From the NCBI GenBank assembly GCA_950022655.1, contig OX465589.1, forward strand, positions 28,063,970 through 28,127,969: a stretch of 64,000 nt of DNA, in the 5' to 3' direction. Shown one piece after another: positions 11,029 through 22,574 of the stretch. The stretch's first letter is position 1, and each line of letters starts with the position of its first letter. The position numbers and the translations under genes were made by a program. The notes below the pieces were generated by a model, which worked only from the letters and a program-made list of their open reading frames with translations, was not told where the DNA came from and did no database searches. The stretch comes from Alentia gelatinosa. Its lineage: Eukaryota; Annelida; Polychaeta; Phyllodocida; Polynoidae.

Positions 11029-11139
11029 AGAGTTCTTGATGCTATCCACATATCGTATTGGCGAATCTATTTAAATGTATTTATAACGCTAATATGTGCC
11101 TGTCTTTCTCAGATTAGTTCAGAATATCAATGTATTATG

Positions 11140-11446
11140 TATTATCCTACCCCTAATATAAAATCCCATAGGCTTAACATTGAGATTCTGTATGCCACAC
11201 TGACTGGCATACAGAGTTTTATATGCCACATATGTGGCATACAGAATTATCATCACGTAATATTCCCAAATCGAGGAGACAGGGTAGGATAAAATCAAAA
11301 CCTGATTCGTTTTAATCTTGGCCAGCGCATTCCACTCCTAGAGTTTTGGCTCCGGACTTCACTCGGCTTCGCCTTGTGAAGTCACTATGCCAAACTCCAG
11401 TCATGGCATACGGTGGCCAAGATTAAAACTCATCCAGTTTTACGAC
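11140..11446 (-). repeat. Palindromic element family P, copy 3, inside the transposase gene
   Basis: A reverse-strand copy of the elements at 4561-4866 and 6264-6570, complete from tattatcctacccc to ctcatccagttttacga. It carries both nested palindromes, with the hairpin loop tcggcttcgcctt. It lies between the two recognisable coding parts of the piggyBac-like gene. It therefore inserted in an intron or disrupted the coding region. Confidence 0.7.
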
Positions 11447-11632
11447 ATTCCTAGAGTCTTAGACCAGTCTTCCCATTGTATCTTTAAGATTTCTCCATTT
11501 CTCCAACCTTGACGTTGACACCACCAACAGGGACGCTGGTCCACAGAGCGGTGCATCCGGTCCCGCGACTCCATCCGGTCCCTCGACTTACCGCCCCAGA
11601 TCTCCACACATGATCACTTATTTTTTATTTCA

Positions 11633-12605
11633 GCATTTCAATTCTGTTTGTAATTACGTTTATTTACCACTTCGTGAGGTTGCGATTGACAAAACAATCG
11701 TGAAGCACAAAGGCCGTACCCGGCATCGCCAGTACATGCCTAACAAGCCGTGCAAATGGGGTCTCAAGTGCTGGGTGCTGGCGGAGTCGGCTACAGGCTT
11801 TGTGCTTCAAGTTATCCCTTTCTTTGGCTGTGACGACCGTAGGGGAAGTAACTCGACAGAAAATATTATTATGAGGTTGTTGAGGGGGGCAAATCTTTTT
11901 AACAAGGGGTATCATGTTTTTTTTGACAACTTTTACACTGGTGTGCAGGTTCTCCAAAAACTCCACTCCCTTCAGACCTATGCTTGTGGTACTCTCCGTA
12001 TGAATCGAATGGAGGTCCCAAAATCGTACATGGCCAGGAAACATCCCGAGTTGAAGAAGCGGGGCGATTCGATTTTCACAAAGTGTGGTTGTCTGCTATT
12101 GACCTGTTGGCTAGATCGTAAAATAATTCGTATTCTCTCCACCATTCACGGCTCCACTATGTCCACATGTATTCGAACACTACGGGGTACTGACGGCAAA
12201 TTCGCTAAGAAAGAAATCCCTTGTCCAGACACAGTAAAATCATACAGTCAGTACATGGGCGGGGTCGACTTATCTGATCAAATGGCTTCGTATTATTCTT
12301 TTGGTAGGAAAAGCAGGAAATGGACCAAGAAATTCTATTTTTTCGTGATGGAGATCATGAAATTAAATGCTCAGATAATGTACAACTCGCTTTCGGACAA
12401 GAAAATCAGTTTAGTCGACTTCTCTCTCTGTCTGGTCCAGCAGATCATGAGTGCAACTAACGAGGAAGTCGCTAGACCCCTTTCGGATTCTGCAAATCGA
12501 TTAACGAATAGATGTTTTCCTGACGATTTAGAGCGTAAAAGTTTTTGCCGGCTTTGCTATTATCGTTACAAGAACGGATTTGGCCCTAGAAAGCAAACTC
12601 GCTAA
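11633..12605 (+). CDS. piggyBac-like transposase, catalytic DDE exon
   Basis: A strong acceptor (tttttatttcag, ending at 11632) precedes an open frame of about 323 codons encoding the piggyBac RNase-H-like catalytic core. The acidic residues are in EVAIDKTIVKHKGR (first Asp), VFFDNFYTGVQVL (second Asp) and YMGGVDLSDQMASYY (third and fourth Asp), all in place. CGTLRMNR and the Lys/Trp-rich RKSRKWTKKFYFFVMEI segment are also typical. The C-terminal Cys-rich domain is reduced to CRLCYYRYKNG. Such proteins excise and insert DNA at TTAA without scars. The catalytic exon looks intact, but the gene as a whole is probably defective because the region between it and the first exon is disrupted. Confidence 0.85.
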
Positions 12606-13009
12606 GGTTACAAAACCTGTGGCACCCATCTCTGTCTCCCGCATTGTTTTCGGATATATCATACAAAAGCAAATTTCGAAATTTCTGACAGTGCCACAGA
12701 GGAATAGGAAGTCAAAATGATCAGCCATCTCACCCCCCCCCCCACCCTTTTAGGCTCCAAATTAAACTAAAAATGTCAAAAGCACACTTCCCACGATATC
12801 CAAATTTCTCATATTATCGGTGAATTATACCTTGTTAAATATTAATCTGCCTGTGGCTTTCGCTACTTGTAATTTTCTATCGCAAAAAAATCCCTTGTCA
12901 ACTCAATTTTCGAACCTGAAATTCTAAATTATATGTATACCCCATGTATCTTTTCGATCGGATGTCTATTCGACAACCTGTACACCAGTGATTTGTTTTT
13001 ATTGGTTTA
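12606..13009. other. 3' flank of transposase gene, non-coding
   Basis: Holds a C run near 12734-12745 and AT-rich sequence. No gene was recognised before the tandem array. Confidence 0.4.
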
Positions 13010-14310
13010 TTTTTGTCTCTAATCTACGTAATCAATCTGAAACAAAGTAATCCGGGGTGATCTATGAACCATCACGGTTCTCTACATGTATATTTTGTGA
13101 AAATATATCGATCAGAAGTGGTTAGATTGATTATTATATCGGCGATAAAGCCCCCAGGTCCGACCACGTCGAGTGCCAGACAGACACTGAATCAATGTAT
13201 ATCACCCTGAACCATTCCTGCCTATGTGATCTAGCATGTAATGCTATTCTATGATTCAACTGAGAAGTGTATGGACACAAACTATAATTGTTTTTTGTAT
13301 CTAATATACGTTATCAACCTGAAACAAAGTAATCCTGGACGATCTATAGACCTTTGTCATGTAGCAATCTGAAACAAAGACATCCTGGGTGATCTATGAT
13401 CCATGAAGGTTCTCTACATGTGTATATTGTGAAAATATATCGATCAGAAGTGGTTAGATTGATTATTATATCGGTGATAAAGCCCCCACCTCCGACCATG
13501 TCAAGTGCCAGCTAGACACCGATAAATTTAAATATCAACCTGAAACATTCATGCCTATGTGATCTAGCACGTAATGCTATTCTATGATTCACCTGAGAAG
13601 TGTATGGACATGAACTATAATTGTTTTTTGTATCTAATATACATTATCAACCTGAAACAAAGTAATCCTGGACGATCTATAGACCTTCAAGGTTCTCCAC
13701 ATGTACATTTTGTGAAAATATATCGACCAGAAGTGGTTAAATTGATTATTATATCGGAGAAAAAGCCTGTAAGTCCGACCACGTCGAGTGCCAGACAGAC
13801 ACTGAATATATTTATATCTTGTTGAATCTGAAATAAAAAATGCCTATCTGTGTATAACCAACACTAAGCTATGTATATCAGCCTGAACCATTTATGCCTA
13901 TGTGATCTAGCACGTAATGCTATTCTATGATTCACCTGAGAAGTGTACGACCACAAAATATATTTTGATTTTGTATCTAATCTACTGTATCAACCTGAAA
14001 CAAAGTAATCCTGGGTGATCTATGAACCATCACGGTTCTCTACATGTATATTTTGTGAAAATATATCGATCAGAAGTGGTTAGATTGCTTATTATATCGG
14101 AGACAAAGCCCCCAGGTCCGACCACGTCGAGTGCCAGACAGACACTGATCATATTACTTTGATGGATCTGAAATAAAATATCACTGCCTGTGTAAAGCTA
14201 ACCTATGTACATATTGTGAATACAATGTCAACTATTTCAATCTGAAACAAAAATCATTCCTGCCTGTGTAATATATATATCTATATATATAGCGTTGATT
14301 CAGCCTCAGA
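13010..14310 (+). repeat. Tandem array, about 280-340-bp units (left arm)
   Basis: Units carrying ctgaaacaaagtaatcctgg, tttgtgaaaatatatcgatc, agaagtggttagattgatta, gtccgaccacgtcgagtgcc and atgctattctatgattca recur at about 13030, 13320-13370, 13650 and 13990. Later parts decay into shorter pieces (ctgaaataaaa, cctgtgta). The same units occur in reverse orientation at about 57085-58480. The unit at 13640-13810 is nearly the complement of the one at 58295-58470. No coding potential. Confidence 0.8.
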
Positions 14311-14639
14311 TCAACCAAAGAACTGTAAAAATGGATCATATACCTTGTTGAATCTGAAATGAAACATGCCTATCTGTGTATAGCCAAAACTAATCTATGA
14401 ACATATTGTGAATACGATGACAACTGCTGCACCTGGAAATGTGTCAACCTGTGTATGTATATATATATATTGAACAATATTGCTTGATAATTGATCTGAA
14501 AAAAAATACAACACATTATTAGAATATATTTTAATCTTACTTCACCAACCTTGTCTTCTTTTCTGCCTTTCAGAAGTATTCGTCTGTAGAAATAGTCAAT
14601 CATTGTCCAGCAATGGATTTTAAAGTTAACTCCTCCTGG

Positions 14640-15250
14640 AGATGTCGATGCTGAATAGGCACAAGTCGAATTTTCCGAATTCAATATTATATATTAGCCT
14701 GGACATTAAATATATATGTAGATCATCCTTAGAGTGTGGGAAATAACCACATGTAGACTTGTAATGATGAAACTCCATTAGAATCCTTAGGCGAATCAAT
14801 TTGGAGACCACTGTAATTCTGTGGTTTATTATTCATAGTATAATGAATGGCGAAATAAGCCAATATAGTCACTGCTCGAATGTGATTTTCACAAATCGAT
14901 ATCTAAGTCCCACCATGTCCGAATTGCACATTATATATATCGAAAGAAAGCCCAGAATCTATAATTTACGAATATTAATGTCTCCAGTCATATATTTGAA
15001 GTTAAATCCTAATAATAAATGATTTTCTAAATCGTGTCTTGCCCAGCGCCTAACTCCCCTACAGCTCCCATAGTAAAGGCTCAGCTTAGATGACTATTTC
15101 TTTTAATTCAATTCTAATTTCTCCGCTGGTTCAAAATGAATCATATTTCGTATAAACGAACCTTAGACAGTGTAGTTTGCCCTAATATAAGTCCCCGTCC
15201 ATAGATTCAATGTTAAAAGCCTAGAAAAATACATTTTGAAGAAACTATAA
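14640..15250 (+). repeat. AT-rich block of the left arm, mirrored at 54-57 kb
   Basis: Three consecutive pieces are each matched in complement on the right arm: tgaataggcacaagtcgaat with 56820-56870, cgaatattaatgtctccagt with several units at 55000-56600, and gtccatagattcaatg with about 56025-56350. The left arm has essentially one copy of each unit while the right arm has several. The short open frames here have no protein signature. Confidence 0.75.
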
Positions 15251-15717
15251 CTTCGGATGGCTACAATAACCCAGGAATTGGGGGGGATTAAACCTGTGCT
15301 TATCTAGAACTCCGCCGTAGCTGCCATGTCCGAACCGGAAGTCCATCGCGCATTATATATTCTTGCATGTTTACCTGTATTTATCTATATTCATCACATG
15401 TACTATATATATTCAATGTGTTGTCAAAGTTTGTAGCATTTGTTAAAAGATTTTGTCGTTATATATAAGTCAAAATCTTTTAAGGGGCGTGACACTGTAA
15501 CACAGTACGCCATTACAATGTGTAATATGTGTGGAGAGTGTGACTACGACTGGAGATTGTGGAATGTGCCTCCTATAAAGAGAACAGCATCCCTTATCCA
15601 GTGGAGGAGACGAATACCAGCCGGCCACAGGAGAGGAGCAGGCAGGGCACTGACAGCTGCCCTGTGCTGCCTCTCACAGAACACACTACAATGTAACACA
15701 ACGAAGAAGTACCTCTA
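15251..15717. other. Non-coding stretch
   Basis: AT-rich, no supported gene. It ends exactly where the TTAA-flanked element (b) starts. Confidence 0.4.
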
Positions 15718-16611
15718 TTAACCCTTTCACGACCGCTGCTGCATATATGCAGCACCACGCTAGTACCGCTGCTGCATTTATGCAGCACCATAAGAAAACC
15801 GCTGCTGCATAAATGCAGCACCATGGCAGTACCGCTGCTGCATAAATGCAGCATTTTGATACAAGAACATGTGAGACATTACATTTCCGAAAATAATGTA
15901 TCGATTTGAAAAAGATTTTCACTTGATAAAGAAAAAAACATATTATATATCGTATTTAACAGAATTTCTGAAGAATAGTTGCCATGGTGATGTTTATAGC
16001 CTGCTATAAATAGCTGCGAGTTGAGAAAATAAAGCCTTACGTCTACTATAACACTGAGCGCTGTGGGCGCCACCTATCAGGCACATCGCATTTTCATGAT
16101 TTTTTCATAATATATTAATTCTACATAAAAAAAGAACTTCAAAGATGTGTTCTCCACAACTTTTTATTATTATTTACTTAAAAAAAACATGATGTCATCG
16201 CGATGGAAAAAAAGATACACCCCTTTGTATGTGCAGTGCTATATTGGGCCTATGGGCAGGCTTGTGTCAATGGAGAAAAAAAAGTCTAAAATTCTTCCTG
16301 CAATTGGAAATATTAATATAATTATTAAATATCGATCTATTTCATAATGATTGGTATGAAAATAAAGCCTGAAGTCTCTTTTTTTTTTTGTATCATTCAA
16401 ATTATCTAATTATTTTTCTAAGTTATTTAAATTTGCCAATTAGTGACGCACCCCTCTGCAGTTTGCGCCACTTTCTGACACCTGCAGAATAGGCCGGTAT
16501 TTAGACGCCTGTATGACGTGCGACGTGCGGTAGTGGTGGGAACGTTCGCTGCAGAGTGCACGGTCGTTAACGCACTACGCACTACGCTAGGTGCGGTAGG
16601 GAAAGGGTTAA
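15718..16611. mobile_element. TTAA-flanked piggyBac-like element (b), 894 bp including TTAAs
   Basis: TTAA at 15718-15721 followed by CCCTTTCACGACCGC; the other end is GCGGTAGGGAAAGGG followed by TTAA at 16608-16611. Just inside the left end is an array of four palindromes of type gctgcat..atgcagc separated by accgctgct-type spacers. The interior retains gccatgg and a TATA-like tataaata (16004-16011), spaced much as in front of the transposase gene at 10388. It is probably a deletion derivative of the autonomous family. No transposase remains. Confidence 0.75.
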
Positions 16612-17082
16612 ACATCTATAATGAACCTGGAACTTGTGTATGTACTTTGTTACATACAGTCTTACTATGCCATTTGTTCATTAGCATCTTCTACTTCTCC
16701 AGTTTGGACAACTAGGAACCGAGGACAAGGAACAGGACAGTTGGACCTAGGGATGAGACATGGGACATGACAAGTAGATAAATAAATGAAACGATGGAAG
16801 AGTGAGGGAGGGGTTGAAGGGAACATTTTAGAGCCAGTATCATAATTCATAGGTAAGGGACATTCATCAATATCTCCTAGCCTTGAATCAGTCTTATGTC
16901 ATTGCGTTATAGTTTAATGTGTGTAAAATAGGCTTATAAGAAAAAGATTCTTTCATATCAGACTTCCAACTATCAAGTTCCCGCACACGCCGAAGGCTGG
17001 TTACTGTAGGTTCACAGGAAAGGGTATGGAATATAAAGCAGTATTTTCTGTATTTTGTGCTTTTATAAGAAGCTGAGGTCAG
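16612..17082. other. Non-coding stretch, nothing recognised
   Basis: Flank between element (b) and the Tx1/L1-like LINE; probably includes the LINE 3' untranslated region on the minus strand. Confidence 0.4.
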
Positions 17083-19555
17083 TCATTGGATATTATTATA
17101 TATTTGTAGCCATTTGTTGAACTTCTCTGGCTTTCCTTCCCTATAACAATTATATTTCTCAATCTGTAGTAATCTTCTAAACTCTGTACTCCATGTATAA
17201 AGGCACAAATCATTATCATGAAACAAACGTTGTCTGTATATATAGAACTTCACTGAGAGGTAAATATAATTGTGAACTTTTGTGTACTGGTTCATTCCAT
17301 CCATGCCAAAAAGTAAAGCTGTTTTAGAAATATTTAAAGTGACATTATGTACCTGCAGGAACCACCTTGAAATCGTCTCCCAAAGGTGCCTCACTTTCGG
17401 GCAATCAACAAAGAAGTGCTGTAAACTGTCTTCTTGATTACAATATGAGCAGTTTGGGCTATCAATGATCTTTCTTTTTGCTAAGTAGAGGTTAGTCGGG
17501 ACGATCCTATGCAAATGTTTAAATTGGAGTGATTGAAATTTAGTACATCTAGTCGTTTTAAAAGCTCTAGTGTATAACTCGCTCCAAGCCAACATGTCTG
17601 GGAGAGGTGGGTTCAGGTCACTCAACCATCTATTTTGTGCAGTTGGTGTACGGTACTTTTGAGAGAGGAGTATCGTGTAAATGGATTTGTTGGAAGATGC
17701 TAGAATGTTACAAGTTTTGTCAGATCTATTATTAATATAGAGTGCCATGTCATTCATAGTGTCCATCTCTCCTATATGGAGGGCTTTCAGCCAGGGTATA
17801 GCGTTTTTAATCATATGAACATCGATGAAAGTACCCTGAACCTTGTATTTGAGTTTTAGTTGTTGAATGTTCATGAATTTCTTGTTTAGAAAGAGGTCCC
17901 TTATGTGTATTATACCGGCATTGAACCATTGCTTACAATGTACATGGGTCTTATTTACACGAATAAAGTCATTATTCCAAATACATTCATTAAGTATTTC
18001 TTTCGTTGCAATCGGCTCAGTTACATGGATTTTATGCCAGATGCCTAACATATCAGCATAGAAGGGGGACGCTTGAGACATGGTAATTTTCTTCTTTTGC
18101 AGGAATCTATCGAAATTGGACATTGTTAGATCAGTGATTTCTCTTAGAAAGTATGTCCACGAGTGATGGTCTGACAGAATAAGGCGTTTTATCCACTTAA
18201 GTCTGCTTGTAGAATACATTGTTCTAATATCTAGCAGTTTCAGCCCGCCATATTTGATGTCCTGACACATTACATTATGAGCAACTCTGTTGCACTTTGA
18301 TTGCCACAGGAAAGAGTTAGTTATTTCATATAATTCTTTGAACACTTTCTCTGGGGTCACACTTAGGTTGTACAAGATAGTTGGGATAACCAACGAGTTA
18401 ATTACTACAATTTTCCCCTTCAGGGAGAGAGACCTATTGCTCCAAGAGCCACAAATCCTTCTACATGTTGTAATTTTGTTTTCAAAATTGAGAGCATAGG
18501 ATTCGTTTTCATTCATGTGATTTTTCAGCGTGATACCAAGAATGTTCACCTTGTTGCATATTTGAATGGGCAGATTTTTAAGGCCGGGCAGCGGTCGGGG
18601 ACCTAATGGAAGGATTAACGACTTGTGCACATTTTTAAGCCAGAGTACCGTCTGAATCTGTCAAGTATGTCCAGTAATATGTTAAGGGATTGGGGTTCTT
18701 TCAGGAAGAGTGTTACGTCATCTGCATATAGTGAGATTTTAATCTCTTTCTTCCCTATAAATATTCCTTTAAGCTTGTTTTCGTTTCGTACTGTTATGGC
18801 TAGGAGTTCTATGACCATGATAAATAAGTAAGGGGATATACAACATCCCTGCCTAGTACCCCGAAAGGGGAAGAACCAGTTGGAGTGCCACCCGTTGTTT
18901 GTTGTGCAAGATTCAATCTTGTTGTAGATAACATCAATCCAGTCACTAAAATAATTACCAAATCCAAAGAGAGAGAGGGCAGTTTTTAAAGAGCTCCATT
19001 CTATGGAGTCAAACACTTTTTCAAAGTCAATAGACAATAGGATACCTTGGAGCTTATTGTTGTTGATGTACTGAATAATATCTTCAGCGACTCTGATATT
19101 TGTACCTATATATCGTTTTTTTCATAAAGCCTGTTTGGTCAGGGAAAATAATGGCATCAAGGGCTGACTGCATGCGTAGAGCAAGAGTCTTGGTTAGCAA
19201 TTTGTAATCGGTGTTCAACATTGTAATGGGTCTCCAGTTGGAGATGTCTGTCTTATTACCATTTTTGGGGGGGATCAGAGTAATAAATCCTCGTCTTTGT
19301 TTAGTACCCAAAAGGCCTGTTTCGAACGAGTGGCAAAAGGATTCGTTAATAGGGTCAGCTAATATGTTCCAAAAATATTTTAGAAATTCAGTTGTAAGAC
19401 CATCAGAGCTGGGACACTTATTTGTGTTCATTTTTTAAGACTAAAAAGTAATTCATCTTTGGATAATGGCTTATCAAGGTACTCTTTGTCATTTTGTGAA
19501 ATTTGTGGTATGTTTTCTGTAGTGGCGAACTCTTCAAGACCTTGTATGAGATCAG
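17083..19555 (-). pseudogene. Tx1/L1-like LINE, ORF2 fragment (RT and C-terminal region)
   Basis: Reading the minus strand, four overlapping or abutting frames reconstruct an L1-superfamily reverse transcriptase. The parts are KMNTNKCPSSDGLTTEF and NWRPITMLNTDYKLLTKTLA (19431-19084), MSIDFEKVFDSIEW, GTRQGCCISPYLF and the active-site ISLYADDVTLFL (19037-18615; YADD at about 18717-18728), then a 515-residue C-terminal region (18630-17083). That region ends with a Cys/His cluster, CSYCNQEDSLQHFFVDCP. This is the usual order for L1/Tx1 LINEs, which copy themselves by target-primed reverse transcription. The endonuclease and ORF1 are missing. Frameshifts near 19430, 19080 and 18620 make it inactive. 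The 5' side is cut at about 19555 where DIRS element 3 begins. Confidence 0.85.
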
Positions 19556-19944
19556 AAGGAAGATTCCTCCAAGGCTGGAACTCTGTGAGCGACATCCAGC
19601 ACCTCCGGATGGCAATATCACGGGCCGAGGGCGGCAGGCTCGGCAAGGAGGATTTACTGACCCAAGCGGGAAAGGCTAAGAGCAAGGCGCGCCCAGCGGG
19701 CGGGAGCCACGCCCCTTGCCTAGCTTACAACATGGAGAAGGGCTGCACTCTCCAAGCGCCGCACGTCGCAGCGGCAGGAACGGTGGATCATGTTTGCGAG
19801 TACTGCTATGATATCTTGAGCTTACATCACCCTCACGCGGCCAAGGATTGCCGCATCAAAGTGAAGCACGAGTCTGCGGCAGCGGTCAGGAGCAATAGTC
19901 GGCCCTTTGGGGGTAGGGCAGGTCCGCCTGCCGCCCGCAACTAA
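19555..19944 (+). pseudogene. Gag-like protein of DIRS element 3, C-terminal fragment
   Basis: The reading frame becomes homologous to the gag-like proteins at 33683-34831 and 48362-49021 from EGRFLQGWNSVSDIQHLR onward. It keeps the same Cys/His pattern (ACLAYNMEKGCTLQ, HVCEYCYDILSLHHPHAAKDCRIK). This suggests a zinc-binding C-terminal domain for RNA or DNA binding. The first ~250 residues present in the other copies are missing. Confidence 0.75.
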
Positions 19945-19985
19945 GTTGGAGACGTCCGCGCGCTCCCAGCCGGCACACACGGACT

Positions 19986-20849
19986 GTGACTCGGAGAGCG
20001 CTTGCGGCGACATGGGCGGGGAGGTGGACAACTCCTCGTTCAATCACGCGAGGCGACTTGACTGGACTCATTGAGCCATTAGGCAGACACTCATACATTT
20101 GGAAGGCTGATCTCAGTAGGGCCTACAGACAGTTGAGGATCGACCCGGGCGACGCCCCTTTTCTGTGTTTTCACGTGCAAGGCGCCTACTACGTGGAGAG
20201 ATGCCCCCCTTTCGGGTGTAGGTTGTCTTCAGTCGCGTGTCAGAGGACGTCTAACGCGGTCGTTTATATCATGGCCCAAGCTGGCTTTCGAGTATTCGCT
20301 TATTTGGACGACTTCGCCGGGGCGGCGGCACGGGAAGACGAGGCCTACCGAGCCTACCAGACCTTCATTGACCTAGCTGACGTGTTAGGCCTACAGTTAG
20401 CGGAAGAAAAATGCGAACCCCCTACCCAAGTTATCACGTGGTTGGAGTTCACGTTGAATACACGTGACATGGTCGTCACCATTCCACGGGACAAACTCGA
20501 AGCTGTGCTGGGAGAGTGTACGAGATGCCTCGATCGCAAATGGATTTCTCTTCACCACATGCAGTCTCTGCTGGGGCGGTTAATTCACATGGCCAGCTGT
20601 GTCCGGCACGCGAGAAAGTTTATGGCTCGTCTTTTCGTGGCACTCCGGGCGGCTCGTGCGGCTCCCGTTGTGACTCTTGGTGACGGGGCTCGAGCGGATT
20701 TACGTTGGTTCAGGTTCTACGCGGCTTCATCGAACGGGCGCCACCTTGTCCAGACAACGTCGCTTTTCGTGACGCTTCACGTCGGAGTGTCCATCGATCG
20801 AGGTCAGGTCAAGATATGGGACGTGGGCGTGGCGTGTCCCAGCTGTTGA
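19986..20849 (+). pseudogene. Reverse transcriptase of DIRS element 3 (fragment)
   Basis: Contains the RT core: IWKADLSRAYRQLRIDPGD (catalytic Asp in motif A), CPPFGCRLSSVACQRTSNAV, and the active site FAYLDDFAGAA (YLDD at 20301-20312), followed by LQLAEEKCEPPTQVITWLEF. The reading frame is open across the RT but starts without the usual N-terminal lead-in and changes frame before the RNase H part. The RT active site itself is intact, unlike that of the sister element at 49092-50756. Confidence 0.8.
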
Positions 20850-21124
20850 CCCCAGCACAGGAGTTTACAAACTGGCGGCCTTTGCCTTGGTCGTGGCGTG
20901 TACACACGGTCTTGGGAACGTCCCCGCAGGCGCCACGGTGCGGGTAACGGCATTCCACGCTGCCGTGTTTGCCCCTCTCCACCACGGGTTAATACGAGAC
21001 CCGTTTATCGCCGCCTGTGCTCGTCGGGTTTGGTTGGGAGCCGCTTTGGGCGATTATGAAATCGTTCCAGACGTTGTTCTGACCGTTGAAAGTGCTGAAA
21101 ATTCTGTAGAAATCGTCTGCCCTC

Positions 21125-22070
21125 GTGTTCAAGAAATCTTACACGATTTTCGTTGATTCCAGATGCCGACCCGGGCTACACGCTCGGATGTTATCTTCAT
21201 TCGAAGCGGCTTCAGCTGTCTCCACGTGCCGGAACAGGTCAACGCAAGCCGTCAAATACCTACGTTTCGCAGTCAGGAACAAGACGTCTGTTCTACACCC
21301 GTCGATCCTCCAGGCATGTCTTTACGTGCAACATTTGGCCGCCTCGCCCACAGCCATTACCTGTACTAGGAATTGCATCTCTGGCGCTAAGTACTCGATT
21401 ACTCACCGTGGAGGGGACGTTTCTGCGTTTTCTTCCACGCAAGTGGCATCTGTTCTCCGGGGTGTCTTAGTAACGTCCGGTCACATTGCTCGACAGGCCC
21501 CGCCGATATCCTGGAGTATGCTGGAGGATATTTGCTGTTTATCTGGGCATCTGTCGTGCGGTCTTGTTGTCAAGGCTGCGGCCTTGTTGGCCTTTCACTC
21601 GCTTTTGAGGGCTTCGAACCTCTTCACGGATACCTCTAAGATGCATCGGTCCCCTCATTATTTATCACGGGGGGACGTCCAAGTCGTTGATGGTTGTCTT
21701 CTTCTCACCGTTCGTTCTTCCAAAACTATTTCATCGGGGTCACCACCTGTCGTATTACGTGTGGAGTCGTCACGTTTTCCGGACATGTGTCCTGTTAAGA
21801 CTTGGGAGTCTTATATAGGCGCGGCACCTGGCCAGAGTCTAGACCCCTTGTTTTTACTTAGACCAGGGGTGGCCCACGTCTCCTCATTTCACCTCAATTG
21901 TCAGACTTCTTCTGTCACGTGCCGGTCATCACGAGGCCTACCTCGTCATGCCTCACTCGTTCCGCAGGGGTGGGGCCCAACACCTCGTCCAGTCAGGTAG
22001 GCCTCTCCACGACGTCCAGAAGCTTGGCACTTGGGCTTCGCAGGCTTCTTTGGCCGTCTACTTACAGTAA
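21125..22070 (+). pseudogene. Tyrosine recombinase of DIRS element 3 (frameshifted)
   Basis: The first ~270 residues include FHSLLRASNLF (Arg) and VRSSKTISSG (Lys). A frameshift at about 21945 moves the end into another frame, where MPHSFRRGGAQHL (H-x-x-R box), QKLGTWASQ and SLAVYLQ followed by a stop supply the remaining catalytic box and the Tyr. All five catalytic positions are therefore recognisable but not in one frame. Confidence 0.8.
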
Positions 22071-22574
22071 ATTCCGTCTTCGACGTATGCCCTTTTATAA
22101 ATTATACTGTTTGACAAATTTCCGTATACCTTCGTATACCGTATACCATGTATACTATATATTTGTCTTTTTCAACGTGAAAAATACAATTTTTCGTCCA
22201 CAGCTTGGCCTCGTTCAGTCATTGGTACGAACGTGTGAGATATAATGGCTGGAGGCAGCTGTCGGATTAAGCGCAGCAACGCCGCAAGAGACATCTATCG
22301 GACGTTTTATGAACTCACACTGTCGTGACGTGTATATCACGTGACAGTCTTCTCAACTTTTTCAAAGACTCAACACGTTTTCATTACCTCCCACCCACCC
22401 CACATGTTTTTGGGTGTTACCTTTTATGAATTATACTGTTTGACAAATTTCTGTATACCTTCGTATACCGTATACCATGTATACTACATATTTGTCTTTT
22501 TCAACGTGAAATATTAAATTTTTCGTCCACAGCTTGGCCTCGTTCAGTCATTATAGTACAGTGGTTGTTCAAAG

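Larger units (their letters stand above)
19550..22552 (+). mobile_element. DIRS-like retrotransposon (element 3), 5'-truncated
   Basis: The order is the C-terminal part of a gag-like protein, an RT, a tyrosine recombinase, then duplicated 3' sequence. The 3' duplication is B1 at 22091-22223 and B2 at 22420-22552, separated by about 195 bp (A2). Both copies share attatactgtttgacaaatt and cttggcctcgttcagtcatt. The first B-A2 junction and the element's end both read cagtcatt, so the recombination core is probably within that motif. No A1 is present and the 5' side joins the LINE at 17083-19555. Confidence 0.8.

Noticed and set aside
15594..15922. Cysteine-rich small proteins (CCIYAAAV-type repeats)
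   Set aside because: Translation of the gctgcat/atgcagc palindrome array of element (b); not a real gene.
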